Of a stretch of DNA of 64,000 bases, positions 34,301 to 61,564 are shown piece by piece. The first letter of the stretch is position 1, and each line of letters starts with the position of its first letter. This DNA comes from Congeria kusceri (lineage: Eukaryota > Mollusca > Bivalvia > Myida > Dreissenidae), in contig CM051030.1 of NCBI GenBank assembly GCA_027627225.1, positions 3,687,501-3,751,500 of the forward strand, given 5' to 3'. The notes under the pieces were generated by a model. That model did not search any database. It was not told the origin of the DNA and worked only from the letters and a program-made list of their open reading frames with translations. Both the position numbers and the translations under genes were made by a program.

Positions 34301-36518
34301 AGAGAGGGGCGGGTAGGGAGAGGGGATAGGAGCGAGCGGTGACTAGGGAGAAGGGTAGAAGAGAGGGAGGGTAGGGACAGTGGGTAGAGAGAGGGTGTTG
34401 GAGAAATGGGTGGGTAGGGAGAGGTTGTATGAGATAGGGGTGGCTAGGAAGAGGAGATAGGAGAGCGGGGCGGGTAGGGAGTGGAAATAGGCCAGAGGGA
34501 TGGGTAGAGAGAGCGGGTATGAGATAGGGGTTGGAAGGAAGAGGTGGTAGGGGGGAAGGGCGGGAAGGAAGGTATGAGAGAGAGGATGGTAGAAGATCGG
34601 GGTGGGCAGAGAGAGGGGGTTAAGAGAGATGGTTGGGTAACAAGAGGTGTTTAGAATAGAGAGATTGGTAAGGAGAGTGGGGGTAAGAGAGAGGGGTGGG
34701 GAGAGAGAGGGGCCGGTAGAGAGAGGGGCTGGGTAGAGAAGAGTGTAGGAGAGAGAGGTGTGTAGGGAGAGGTGGTGGCAGAAGGGGGCTAGGAGAGAGA
34801 GGTGGTATATAGAGGGGTTCGAGAGAGGGTTGGGTATATATATTATATTTACTTAACGCCTTTCACTGACAAAAGATTTACGAAAATGCGTTGAAAGGTG
34901 AGCAATTTTCATTACACGCTCGTTCAGTTTTAAACTTCATAAGGCTTTTTGTAAGTTGTTCATTACTTTCGTTCAGAAATAACGGGATTTGAATGCTGAC
35001 TTATTGGTTATTTCCTCCGCCAAATAGTTTTTCCGGCGTTGTTTGTTTGTCTGTTAGTAAGTTAACAAAAACATTTGTGAATTTATTTATGAACAAATTC
35101 ATATTGATATTAAGTAACGCAATTGAAGGCAACATCCAAAAAAATCTACTCAGTTGTTTTGGCTGACCATTATAAGCTGCGGCTTGGGCTACATAGCAGG
35201 GGAGACAAATATGAAAAGCTCATGCGATGAGTTTAAAACAGTTACGTCCATTGAATACCACGGCGTTTAATACGCACCTTCGGTGCGTTTTTCGCTGTCA
35301 TTCAATGAAATATAGGCGATTAATGTATTTATCTGTTTTTACTAAAATGTAGTTTGAGATTCGTAAAATGTTGATTATCGCTCTTTAAATTTATAATTAC
35401 ATTTAATAGCATTAATTACTGTATGATAGCTGTACGTAGCTAGGAACAGAAAAGAAAATTATACGTAAGATGGTGTTGGGTTTTAGGTCCCATCAATTTA
35501 AATTCTAATACAATCACTTTAAAATTTAATACCAAAATTTGAATGAAATACACTATTAATTTTAAATTACAATACATCTTTTTTTTCTAGTATATCAACC
35601 GGTAAATATTTATTAGAATCTATACTAATTGTTTTACAAACGACAGTTTCATTTTTTGATCGCGTTATTTTTATGTACATCTAGGATATTTTGCATAATG
35701 TATTTACATGTGATATTTTTTTGGTTTAGAATCGCTTTCATGTAACAAGATAAAAATGTATCATAATGATTGACCAATAAATGAACGGTGGTTCAGTCTT
35801 TGTTCGCTCGTTCGTGCGTTCGTAAATTCATTCTTTCTAGCAGTTCGTGTTTCTTCTTGCAGTTCACGTTTATTCTTCTCCTTGCTTATTTTCTTCTTAT
35901 TCTTCTTCGCTTCTTCTACGTCTACTATTTCTTCTTCTTCTTCTTTTTTTCTATTCTTTTTCTTGTTTTATTCTGTTCTTCTCCTACTTCTCCTTCTTCA
36001 TCTTCTTCTTCTTATTAGTATTATAATTATTAATTTATTATTATTATTATTATTATTATATAATTGAATCCTATTATCCCATATGGAGCCTCTTTGATGA
36101 CGTCACTATGGCAACATTGCAAAGTGCGCGTTAATGTCTCGTCGAGGCTTGTCCGCCATTTTGAACGACCGGAAAGTTACGAAGTTATTATTGTCACGTG
36201 TTTTTGTTGATAAAGTGTACTTTTAACGTTTGTTAATTTATTTATCAATTGGTGACATTTATTGTAAGTAAGTTAGACCAGTACGGGACTGTAATTCAAA
36301 TTATACCCGTTAGAAACTGACGCATCGCGATTGGATTTTCAAAAAGTCGTGTTTGCGCGCCTTTTGGTTGCCTGGGATCGAGGGGTAAAAGTTACTTCGG
36401 CGTCTGTTTCTATGGAGAAGCCGCCCATATAAAACCTGCTTCATGATCAAATGATAAAGGTAACAAATGCTTTGTTAGAATGCATTTTTAGTGAACTTAC
36501 ATATCGTTTCAACCCCAT
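22189..36518 (-). CDS. TMEM192: TMEM192, seven exons on the minus strand
   Basis: Exons in transcript order: 36518-36501 (tentative), 31838-31704, 29678-29539, 29293-29199, 26547-26398, 24962-24854, 22327-22189. Every junction keeps frame; the product is 261 residues against 271 in human TMEM192. TMEM192 is a late endosome/lysosome membrane protein with cytosolic ends that dimerises. Membrane segments are estimated at residues 42-61, 76-93, 122-141 and 159-180. Family matches include NRLCGYLSFYRRTRNIRRL (human has NRGYNLIYRSTRHLKRL) and GFR followed by VLEKQADMIRYLKKHNEQLS (human VEKQGDTIEYLKRHNALLS). The C-terminal 40 residues form a coiled coil. Introns are full of MITEs and minisatellites. 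Identification rests on remembered human sequence but is strong over several exons. Confidence 0.88.
22328..23150 (-). repeat. Minisatellite of splice-acceptor-like units, TMEM192 last intron
   Basis: Units of ~23 bp read GATCTTTCAGGGATGCTAGT on the minus strand. Variants without the AG (TTTCAAGG) alternate with AG-bearing ones. AG-bearing units at 22535, 22604, 22673 and 22742 are 69 bp apart, a three-unit higher-order repeat. The true acceptor at 22328-22329 has the same GATCTTTCAGGGA sequence. The 71-codon minus-strand open frame across the array is not a gene. Confidence 0.85.
23560..24545. mobile_element. TA-flanked inverted-repeat DNA element, copy 1
   Basis: CCGTAAATGTCCTTTTTGACG at the left pairs with CGTCAATAAGGACATTTACG at the right, and a TA dinucleotide lies just outside each end. 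This fits a Tc1/mariner-type target. The 986 bp contain no transposase. A second, internally deleted copy lies at 42310-43006 in the same orientation. Confidence 0.75.
24604..24837 (+). mobile_element. Family C palindromic repeat, copy 4
   Basis: Starts GAAGCGTGTCGTAGAAAAAC and ends TCCCACGACAAGCCTC. One hairpin (CCTGTGCCGGCCACACAGG) is complete; part of the second half is deleted (only CTGCACAGGCTGATC remains). It ends 17 bp before TMEM192 exon 24854-24962, inside the intron. Confidence 0.85.
24854..24962 (-). CDS. TMEM192: TMEM192 sixth exon
   Basis: A TTTTTGTTGCAG acceptor and a TTCCG|GTCAGT donor (minus strand) bound 109 bases. The TG opening the exon completes a Val codon; 35 codons follow and CG is left over. 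The product RTISFNRSGASPDVNQEEMM then ...SDIGF corresponds to the cytosolic linker between the last membrane segment and the coiled coil, matching human ...SETGFRT. Confidence 0.85.
25088..25415. mobile_element. Palindromic MITE, family A-like
   Basis: TGGCCCCATGTTCACAAAAC at the left and TTTTGTGAACACAGGGCC at the right are inverted copies. A GATCCTGTAATTAATCTTTT unit of 23 bp is duplicated near the right end (25355-25400). It lies in a TMEM192 intron. Confidence 0.65.
25869..26355. mobile_element. DNA element with ~80-bp inverted termini
   Basis: CACAGGTACTTGTAACAATG at the left and its complement at the right extend about 80 bp inwards (for example TTATTATAGTGTATATA). The 487-bp element sits in a TMEM192 intron and ends 43 bp from the donor of exon 26398-26547. 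The interior holds short open stretches (for example LKTMVESNEYMRSLPDLHN) that could be a remnant of captured or transposase sequence. Confidence 0.75.
26398..26547 (-). CDS. TMEM192: TMEM192 fifth exon (third and fourth membrane segments)
   Basis: The acceptor ATCTCTATTCCAG and the donor TATGCAG|GTATTG give 150 bases. They read LACLLVASQVLE, a Cys-containing loop (DACGNDSVCGK), then YIQIIISISCAVQIVFLVVY, the last membrane segment. Phase: CA completes an Ala codon and a single G is left over. The layout matches human TMEM192, where a luminal loop separates the third and fourth segments. Confidence 0.85.
27367..27627. mobile_element. Palindromic MITE, family A
   Basis: CTGGGGCCATATTCCAGAAA at the left and TTTCAGGAATACGAGCC at the right are imperfect inverted copies; TCTTAAGTTTATCTTAAAAT and TTAAG motifs lie inside. 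Located in a TMEM192 intron. Confidence 0.65.
27738..28453. mobile_element. Inverted-repeat element carrying a second nested element
   Basis: GGCAGACACACATTCGCGAT near the left end is answered by ATCGGGAATGTGTGACAGAG at the right. The outer element is split by the unit at 27796-28122. GC content of the right half (28130-28440) is unusually high for the region, and its 60-codon frame is probably fortuitous. Confidence 0.55.
27796..28122. mobile_element. GGCRTAAAAAAAAAT-ended element, copy 1
   Basis: The left GGCGTAAAAAAAAATATT and the right TATTTTTTTTTATGCC are inverted, with internal CCCGACCTACC-type motifs (as GGTAGGTCGGG). The flanks show CTA on both sides, a possible 3-bp duplication. A second copy, reversed, runs off the right edge of the window from 63818. 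Confidence 0.65.
28511..28655 (+). repeat. Two-copy tandem duplication (~77 bp)
   Basis: TCTTTTTATTAGCAACCTGC ... TCTTTCAAAGGTCTACATAT is followed by a second copy from about 28588 with a dozen differences. Confidence 0.7.
28925..29190 (+). repeat. GC-run repeat copy next to a TMEM192 splice donor
   Basis: It carries TCGGGAATCGCTTTCTGTCT, a short C-run and ATAAATAGGTGCATTATAA, matching the repeat at 1-85. The repeat ends about 8 bases from the TMEM192 donor at 29198, so it occupies the intron right up to the splice signal. Confidence 0.6.
29199..29293 (-). CDS. TMEM192: TMEM192 fourth exon
   Basis: The acceptor ATCTTTGCAG and the donor CATCAGCAG|GTAAGT give 95 bases. The right frame is NQHYRNRLCGYLSFYRRTRN and then IRRLPLLVSSA, which matches the basic cytosolic loop of human TMEM192. 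The longer open frame in another phase is a shadow. Exact junction phases (AG+A before, G+CA after) confirm the choice. Confidence 0.88.
29539..29678 (-). CDS. TMEM192: TMEM192 third exon (first and second membrane segments)
   Basis: A CTTCTTCTCACTCAG acceptor and a TTTTACAG|GTGGGT donor bound 140 bases in phase 0. The product runs VGLWVCAFILPHLF, a short luminal loop (HDDRVGHVSS), then YSLLLYTVVGVWFLQLAMD. The AG left over completes Arg with the next exon. Confidence 0.88.
29712..31008 (+). repeat. Bivalve-type tandem repeat (~145-bp units) ending in a GACGGACGG/GGGGGCATAA tail
   Basis: About eight degenerate units contain CAATACTAATGGAGTTATGC, AAGGGCAATAACTC and CACTTCCTCTCATTGTCC. The right end has GACGGACGGATGGACGG followed by a TTCCCTTCGGGGGGCATAA hairpin; TATGCCCCCGAA at about 29714 mirrors it. 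From memory such units are common in bivalve genomes. Many short open frames here are artefacts. It fills part of the TMEM192 second intron. Confidence 0.75.
31704..31838 (-). CDS. TMEM192: TMEM192 second exon
   Basis: A CTATTTTTCAG acceptor and a TTATTG|GTAAGT donor give exactly 45 codons in phase 0. The acidic N-terminal cytosolic tail (FFEDHAEDDELTES) leads into the start of the first membrane segment (WCIFVEIALL), continued by the next exon. Human TMEM192 also has an acidic N-terminus before its first membrane segment. Confidence 0.85.
32030..32780. other. TMEM192 first intron, unassigned part
   Basis: No coding exon in a usable phase was found. A GTGAGT donor-like site on the minus strand near 32731 has no start codon in a compatible frame. 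Possible tRNA-like remains near 32280-32330 (GGTTAGAGTCC) are too weak to call. Confidence 0.3.
32780..34850 (+). repeat. Polypurine minisatellite (GGTAGGGAGAGG)
   Basis: Two kilobases are almost entirely A, G and T with virtually no C: GGGTAGGGAGAGGGGGTAGG-type units of 25-33 bp with many variants. The strand asymmetry favours triplex or G-quadruplex structures. The apparent 249-codon Pro/Ser-rich minus-strand frame is purely repeat-derived. It lies in the TMEM192 first intron. Confidence 0.9.
34851..35800. other. TMEM192 first intron, unassigned AT-rich sequence
   Basis: No exon or repeat family was recognised in this kilobase. A short CpG-containing palindrome-like TACGCACCTTCGGTGCGTTT at 35271-35290 forms a small hairpin. 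Confidence 0.4.
35840..36062 (+). repeat. Pyrimidine microsatellite (CTT)n followed by (ATT)n
   Basis: Runs of TTCTTCTTC and TTTCTT pass into ATTATTATTATT at about 36039-36059. The Phe/Leu/Ser-rich frames here are low-complexity artefacts. Confidence 0.9.
36098..36263. promoter_or_regulatory. Candidate promoter: CRE, YY1, ETS-like and E-box sites
   Basis: TGACGTCA (36098-36105) is a perfect CRE. CCGCCATTTT (36153-36162) reads AAAATGGCGG on the minus strand, a YY1-type motif. CCGGAAA follows, then CACGTG (36195-36200). A TTATT|GTAAGT donor-like site lies at 36264 on the + strand, so a + strand 5' untranslated exon is possible. CpG density is above the surroundings up to about 36440. It lies between the TMEM192 and DYRK coding starts; which gene it serves cannot be told from sequence. 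Confidence 0.4.
36501..36518 (-). CDS. TMEM192: TMEM192 first coding exon (tentative, six codons)
   Basis: On the minus strand ATGGGGTTGAAACGATAT is followed directly by GTAAGT. It has A at -3 and G at +4, ends in phase 0 as the next exon requires, and would bring the protein to 261 residues against 271 in human. Human TMEM192 likewise begins with a short divergent segment. The support is only signal and phase; another start could exist further upstream. Confidence 0.4.
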
Positions 36519-36599
36519 TTCGGGGTTTGTTTACAAATCGTTCAGTTGGCAACTTGAGCAAGCAGCATCGTTATGCAAAGAACTCGGTACAGGTACAAG

Positions 36600-37585
36600 T
36601 TCATGCAGCCACAGTTGAATAGTGTTCGAACAACTCATTTCTGTTCAATACACTGCACATTTGGTCGTTCATATATGAAAAAATAAAAGTGTGCTTTCCC
36701 CATGTATGAAAACAAGTTCAGACACACACTGCCTGATTCATAGTAGTCTTCTAGCAGCAAATTATAAACATGCTTTGTATAAGCTAATATTATACACTTG
36801 TTATATCTATATTGTGCTTAATTATTATTTGGTACCATTTAGTAATATGAGTGTTTTATGTCAAGTGCAATATATTTCAGGAAAACTGAACCATGTAGCA
36901 CTTATGCCAGAGTTTTTCCCCTTGGTATTTAATCTTATTACCATTAGCATCTATTCCAGTAAGTTCGTGATCAGCATAAAAACAAGTTCAATCATCACTT
37001 GATATGTAAACATACAGTCAGTGACGTGGTCTTGACATATGACGTCATCTAAAATTGCCCACGAACTTTAAGGAATTTGAGCAAGTTAAAGTCGTTATTT
37101 AGGTCACCTTAATTTTTTTCAATTAGATATCATATTTCTCATTACATGTTCACTGTTTTATTACATGAAATATTTAGTAAAGAAGCCATTTAAATGTAAA
37201 TCAGTCAATTACATTTCGTCATATGCACGTGCACGGACTTGAATGCATAACATCCACAGGTGTAGAGGCTACCTACAGTTCACTTTGCGATATGTATTAA
37301 ACAAACAGTAATGTTTTACTAGCCAAATACAAAAACACTGAATCGTTATATTAATAGCCTAGCATAATGTGTAAGCCGCTGGACAAATATTGAGCTACTT
37401 TTATAATGGCAATATTCTTCTGTAGTAAATAACTGCCTAAGGACCTTTTCTGTGGTAGAAAGTTATTATTCCTTGTCTACATTACCGGTATTGTTCCAAC
37501 GAGATTTTGTCTGCAATCTTCACCTGTCTGGTTCAATCGCGGGTGTTAATTTGTGTGTGTTTTTTGTTTCACCTTAGATACATGT
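36600..37585. other. Unassigned sequence between the divergent genes
   Basis: A 103-codon frame at 36691-37002 has AT-driven composition and no splice support. No promoter motif stood out. Confidence 0.35.
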
Positions 37586-37589
37586 ATGT

Positions 37590-37890
37590 TGGCCAGGCTA
37601 GCTCAGTTGGTAGAGCGGTGGACTGTGAATCTGGGTATCGTGACTTCGATCCCAAGCCCGGCCTCATAACTTGTGTGGTTATTGGTCATGAAATTATTTC
37701 TACGGCCATTCTCCCCATATATCTGATTCAAGTAGGGCAGTTGTCAGGTACTGGCATAGGTATGTGCAATTAGTACTGGCAAACCGCTTAGATCGGCTAA
37801 GCTTGCCCAGGAAAAGTGTGCGTAGGTTAACTGACCGCTGTGATATGTCTGTTTAAAACGGCGAAAAATCCAAACAAACGCGTTGTACTC
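37590..37890 (+). mobile_element. tRNA-derived SINE, family S1, plus-strand copy
   Basis: GGCCAGGCTAGCTCAGTTGG opens a tRNA-like head with a GACTTCGATCCC B-box remnant. The body GGGCAGTTGTCAGGTACTGG and the tail GATCGGCTAAGCTTGCCC match the copy at 21105-21415. The 88-codon frame across it is spurious. Confidence 0.85.
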
Positions 37891-38759
37891 AGTCGACTAC
37901 CTAGGTTGCTGATAAGTTAACACCACTTAGGGAAGAACCTATATTGTCAAGACTGTCATGCCATGAGGTGAGTGGTAATGGGGTGGGGGTAAGTCAGCTT
38001 TGTAGTTTGTTACATCAGAGATCTCGCTAGGATGTCAAAACATGGAGTCCAGGACTCCTTCCTTTGAAAAGTTTCCGTCCTACTAATTAATCGTCAAAAC
38101 AGACCCATACCTCACCCACTTAAAAAACACAACTACAACACCAATACTTTGTGTCAAAAATCTTATTTAAACAAACTGTTTATTAACTACCCGCAATTAA
38201 ACAATTAAATAGGGCTCATTAAAAAGGAACAACTCAACATTTTTTTATAAATTGGAACAAAAAGAAAAGGTCGCCAACATTTATTTACTTTCACTTTCGA
38301 CAAGTACTATAAACTGTCGCTAACTTTCATTCAAATGTTGCCTCAGCCAAAGTGTTTGCATATAATCCGTGTACAGTGATGATTTTTAATAGCTATTTTA
38401 GTAATAAACACTAGTAGTTTTAGTTTTAAAAACATATAAAGACGCACGCTCGACGCGATCGGTGTACGCAAATTGTCAAGTAACACAGATTCATCTTAAT
38501 TCTTATAATTTGTAAACTGTTCATTTCGCATAAATAAAATTTTTATTGCCTTCTTTAATTTTGTAGCAATTTATTAAAAACGTGGGTGTTAATGACACGC
38601 ACATAACATGACACATACCTAACTGGGAAGTGTTACAAATGACTTACACCTTTACTAATGCAAATTAGATTGAGGGCGTGATAAACTTTCTATCGACGTC
38701 ACTCATTTACGGCGTTCTTATTGGCTGACTGGTTAGCTGTAGTTAAGCTGACTCTGTCA

Positions 38760-39005
38760 GCGTCTTGATTTTATCGATAATTGACACACTGGTGCAGAAG
38801 GGGAATGTGTTTATTGCCAAGTATGCGTTCTTTGTCTTGAGAAAATATGCGTATGCCAGAGAAAAGGGTTGCGTCCTAGAATTTAACACCGAGATTTATG
38901 GCGTCCTTTTCACAAAAGTATGCGTCCAAATACACGAATTACGCGTTACCGAGAACTCTGTTACATGTAGCAATACTAATTCTGAATCCTGTAACACACA
39001 GACAA
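38760..39005 (+). other. Possible 5' untranslated exon of the DYRK gene
   Basis: The stretch is CpG-richer than its flanks (several GCGTCC and ATGCG motifs) and ends at a good donor, ACAA|GTAAGT (39006). Just upstream are GACGTCAC (38695) and an inverted CCAAT box (ATTGG at about 38721). An open frame of 84 codons covers it, but no homology is apparent. The position, 3 kb before the first DYRK coding exon on the same strand, is the main argument. Confidence 0.25.
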
Positions 39006-39019
39006 GTAAGTTGCTGTAG

Positions 39020-41430
39020 CAATTCTACCAGAATAGTTGTAGCTAAACTAAATATTCACTGTACTGAAGCAACAAATTCAGAGCTGAATGTAGTTGACTT
39101 TTAGTTGTCATGATGATGAACCATAAAGCATCAGACAACAGTAATAAATTTGTACATATGGTCACTGTGGTGTTTATTTGAACTAACTTCTGTTTGGAAA
39201 GAAGCATTTTAGCAGACTAAAGGTTTTAAGGCTCTTACTTAATTAACTAAGTAAGTATTTGTGCATTGTAATTATGCTTGAACTTGCTATTTTAAACCAG
39301 TGTACTGCTACTGACAAAGTTCATTGTTGGGAAGCAAAACCTGATTGGGGAATTTTGAAATATGAGTCTTAGAAGGGCAAAATAGTTCTTAAACATTGAA
39401 GCAAGAGTAAGATATTTTATATGTTTGAAAATGCTTGTTTTAACTACCCAAGAGAAATTAAACCACTTAGGTTAAGAGTCAGGTTGACAAGTTATTTCCC
39501 TTAGTTACCCTACTCCAGTTTATCTATTTTTATCTAAGCATTTTCTTGAAAATCAATTTCTTTTTTGTTGAATGTTATATACAATATAACATATAAACAC
39601 AGTTGAGCTGCTTGACAAAAATTAATGCTCAGTTGTTTTAAATTCCAAAAAGTGTCATGCAATTGGTAAAATAAGTTTCTTCAATGATAATTATGGGAGT
39701 GCTTTACATTAAACTTATAACCAGTTTGGGTGCCTTTCCAAAAAATTCTTGAAAATCCTGAATATTTCATCATTAATTGAAATTGCACCGTAATATTATA
39801 TGTTGCCTATGTTAGTAGTAAATTGGTCATGAATCAGATTTAAAATCCCTTCCCCAGTGCATTAATAATGTAATCAAAACATCAAATGAATATTAAACGC
39901 CATTATTACAAACATAATTATGCGCATAAAATGCACCTCATAACACAATATAAAAGTGTTTGCTCATTGTCTTTTTGTGCCTCAAATATTACTAAAGTGT
40001 TTGGACCTTTATAAATGTCCATACATTCCGAAAACAAAACAATTAATATCATATTATATGACAATAATTATATTGCTAAAGATCCCCCACCCCCTGTTTT
40101 GCAAACACCAAAAAAACACAGCTATCCATTCTATCTGAACTGTCTGGAAACCTTTAATGTTTCTAGCATCTTGTGTCCCAGACTGACCTAGAATTGCTCG
40201 GTTATGTGACTAGACAGATAGTCTAGAGTTATTGTTGTAACCTGACAGCTGGTTGGTTGAATAATTATTGATGCATGAAAGGCCTTCTCTGATTGGTCAA
40301 TACAGAGCCTGAGTCTGGTGTAGGTAACGCAGTTTACCTCATGAAATCATGCTATTATTTTCTCTCTGTTAACATTGTACCTAGTAGTATAAACTCTATT
40401 GGATTGATTAAAAGGTTAAATAGAAGTGTTTTAACATGCTAATGGTTTAAATGTAATAAACTTGTTTGGAAGACCTGTGATCACTGTGTAAATAAATATA
40501 TTGTAATGTTTCTTTTTTCTGTGCGTGAATTGTCAGTGAAATTAACAAGGCAAAGATGTAAGCAAAGCTTCTGAGTCAGAAAGTGGTGAATAACTGAGTT
40601 AATTCCTACAGATGTCTGATGATAAAAGATTGTTTATAACTGCCATAAAGTATGGCCATGGACTGACACATTGATGTTTTGGGGTCATTGACATCGCGGA
40701 ATGCCCCTTAGGCAAAAGCTTGTCTAGCTGTGTATGACACACTGTGTGTACCTATAGCTAGCTCTCTTCATCCAGTGTGATGATTATTTTGCAAGTTTAA
40801 ATGGCCAGATAATACACTGCGTTAAGATCTGTCATTGCGAGTGATAACACGTTGGGGCCACTATAATTGGTTAACATCGCTCACGTTTTTAGTGATAATT
40901 TCGCAAGTTCTTGCATGATTTCCTGTTTGGCGTGGATAAGAAGTGCTATTATTACGATGTGTGGAGTTATTTAACCAAGGATTGTTCCTACGTGTCATAG
41001 ATATACAGTACCAATGAATATTATATACTGGTACTCCTACGCACTTTCTGATTTCTAACTGGCATAGTGAATTAGGATGCTGGGACTATTTTTAGACACA
41101 CAGATATCTGTTGTTGTGAATAATGCTGTTGTTATTGGTCAGTCCATAGTGGTTTTCATTGTGAAATGGTGTTGGAGATTACAAAACAACAACAACAACA
41201 TCACTTGCCACATGTACTGGACTTATTTATGAGTTAACCGAAGTGTGATGCAAACAGCTTACATTGATTGCGCTTGATAATGTGTTACAAACCTGGTTTC
41301 AATGAAGTTTAAAACCCAGACCATGAGATGAATCATACATAATAAATAACGTCATACAGGAAATCACAATTTCTGCTTTGTATCTGTTCTTAGATAGTTT
41401 TTATCGAACATTTAAAGTGTTTGTTGTCAG
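39020..41430. other. Unassigned sequence upstream of the DYRK first coding exon
   Basis: No exon, array or recognised repeat, apart from a short AACAACAACAACAACA run near 41185. An inverted CCAAT box (GATTGG at 40293) is present but isolated. Confidence 0.35.
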
Positions 41431-41439
41431 TGTAAAGAT

Positions 41440-42084
41440 TTAAATTGCCTTTCAGTGGAAGTTGTAATAATCTGTGAAGAAGAAAACATGATTAATGGAT
41501 AGTATATGGGTAAAACAGTCACATTTCCGTGAACAAACTGCTTTTGAATATAGTTTATCTTCAAGAAGATTGGATTTAAATCAATGATTCTTGCCAATGA
41601 TGAGTGAATGGATAGTATACCAGTAACAGTCATATTTTTGTAAACGATTTGTATTTCTTGTTGGATATACCTGGTATTTGTGTCTCGGAACAGATTGGAT
41701 TTGAATAATTTAGTGATGGGATAGTATACCAGTAAATGCAGTAATATTCCCATAAAAAACCTGCTTTTGGTTTCTGTTTATTTATCGAAAATTGTTGGAT
41801 ATAGTGAATCTTGGTTAGCAACTGGTCAGTCACATTACCACCATAAACAGTCAGCTTTGGATATATATTTTCGGATATCAAAATCGGATTGAGCGAATCT
41901 GACCAATGGTCAGTGACTGGTTAGTTATATTTTGTAAACAGTCTGCTTTTGAATTAATTTTTTCATTGAAAATTGGATTTATTGAATCTTGCCAATGGTG
42001 CGTGACTGGACAGTGATATTTCCATAAACAGTTTGATTTTAGACTCTTTTTTTGGTAAAAAATTGGATTTAATGAACCTGACCA

Positions 42085-42100
<16 letters not shown>
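41440..42100 (+). repeat. Degenerate ~118-bp minisatellite running into the DYRK exon
   Basis: About six diverged units share TAAACAGTCTGCTTTTG, AAAATTGGATTTATTGAATC and GACCAATGGTCAGTGACTGG. The last unit provides the GACCAATGGTCAGTGG that contains the upstream in-frame ATG of the DYRK exon. Minus-strand frames of 77-108 codons are repeat artefacts. Confidence 0.75.
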
Positions 42101-59719
<17,619 letters not shown>

Positions 59720-60353
59720 TGTACCGTAAGAAAGTACCTTTCCCAATCAAATTTGCCTAGCAATTTTCCAACTTCCAAGTTAAAAATCCCAAATCTCTGG
59801 GAAAAAATCTAAAGTATCCCCAAAAGATAGACTATGTACCTTTATTTAACGTTCATTTTACCAAATTAACCTGCTGGAATAAATTTGTAAAAGTGAAAGC
59901 ACTAGTGAAACAAGTTCTTTATATAGAAGCAAAACTATCACATTTAACATTCAATATTTTTTTCTCAGTTCGCGTGAACTTTATTTCTGCAAATGTTATT
60001 GTCTATCTACTGTTGACAGGCCCCTTTAAAACAAGCAACTATCATCATTGCTTTGACACATTACTTTTTCCACAAGTTCTTGCCATAAAATGATAAATTA
60101 CTCTTAATGAATCCTTGAATAATTATAAACCAAAAGAAACAAAAAACGACTGCCAGCGTGTGAGATAGGTTGTTGTGAACATATTAACAGAGGCATTTTC
60201 GAGGTTAAACTAATATAAGAGACATTTCAAGATTGTATATATAGGCTTTTCAAGGTTAATTGAACTAACAAGGCCATTTTAAGGTAACACAAATGCAAGT
60301 CAGAGCTGGAGAAATATTTTACTACTTATTTCCATTTTTGACAAAATATTAGT

Positions 60354-60640
60354 TTGTTTGTTTGTTTGGATTTTTCGCCGTATTCAACTGTTACAGTATT
60401 TCAGTGATATAACGGCGGTCAGTTAACCTACTCACACTTTTCCTGGGTAGGCTGGTTTACCAGTACTCAGTGCACATACTTATGCCAGAAACTGACAACT
60501 GCCCTACTTTAATCAGAGGTAGGGGAGAATGGCCGTAGAAATAATTTCATGACCAATCCCCACACAAGTTATGGGAATTGAACCCGCGATCCTCAGATTT
60601 GTAGTCCAGCGCTCTACCAACTGAGCTAGCTGGACAAAAT
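60354..60640 (-). mobile_element. tRNA-derived SINE, family S1, minus-strand copy
   Basis: On the plus strand it runs from GTTTGTTTGTTTGGATTTTT through AACTGACAACTGCCCTA to CTACCAACTGAGCTAGC; read in reverse this is the tRNA-like head, body and tail of the S1 family. A short internal deletion removes part of the CTTAGCCGATCTAAGC block present in the other copies. Confidence 0.85.
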
Positions 60641-60710
60641 ATCAGTTTTTGACAATATTTTATTTTTGGCACATGTTGGTACAATTATTATCTAGTAAAT
60701 TTATAACAAG

Positions 60711-60966
60711 CTGGGCCTGTGCTAGCAAAGCCCCCTAGGGAAAACTGAAGTAAATTTCTTAATTTCATAAAATTCCTCAAGTCTCAGGCTGTTTCATGTA
60801 TAGGTCTTTTTACAGTAAAATGTTTTAACCAGTAAATATTGTTTAGATGTTTAGTATTTTATTCCTTTGTTAACGGAAATCATTGGGGTATTGCATGGAA
60901 AATTTGATTTTAAATTTTCACTTAAGTTAAGAATTCCCTTAGGAGCTTTGTGAAAACCAGCCCTTG
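60711..60966. mobile_element. Palindromic MITE, family A
   Basis: CTGGGCCTGTGCTAGCAAAG at the left and GGAGCTTTGTGAAAACCAGC at the right. This is the reference for the expanded copy at 47376-48705. Confidence 0.75.
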
Positions 60967-61105
60967 GCAATAGAGACAGTTGATCTCGCCACCCCCCCTG
61001 GCTTATGTACTACAGCTTGTCCCAGGTAAGTGGGAGAAATTGCCATATAGAATCTCTGTGCCACCATAATTATGCTTGGAACTGACATGATAGGGCAGAA
61101 CAATA

Positions 61106-61232
61106 GGCAAGGTAAGTTTCTCTTTGGAAAGTCAATGCCCTTAGCTATCAGCTGTATGTTGTCTTCAAGGCAAGGTAAGTTTTTCTTTGGAAAGTCAATG
61201 CCCTTAGCTATCAACTGTCTATTGTCTTCAGA
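61106..61232 (+). repeat. 63-bp tandem duplication
   Basis: GGCAAGGTAAGTTTCTCTTT ... TATGTTGTCTTCAA is repeated 63 bp on with four or five changes. Each copy contains AAG|GTAAGT, a good donor-like sequence, but no exon precedes it. Confidence 0.85.
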
Positions 61233-61564
61233 TTAAACAAGTTGGTTGGGTTGTTCTGTCCTTATTCACTGTCATTGTTCATTATTGTCTTTGACTGCGT
61301 TTGTTTGCCTGGTTTACACATGGGTCCATAGCAGCGTTTTGTGATGAAGCTTGTATGTCACTCGGGTGGTTGATCCATTAAACAATTTATGAAAAAAAAA
61401 GATGCTCTGATCTAGTACAACGTCACAATTCATACCAAGTTTTGCTTTGTGTGTGTGCAGACTTTTTATGGAGTGCACCGGACTTCTCTTCCATATGGCC
61501 ATCTCCACAAGAAGACTTAGTCAGTTGGTTTACGAACAATGGTGCAAGATACAGGAGACGGGCC

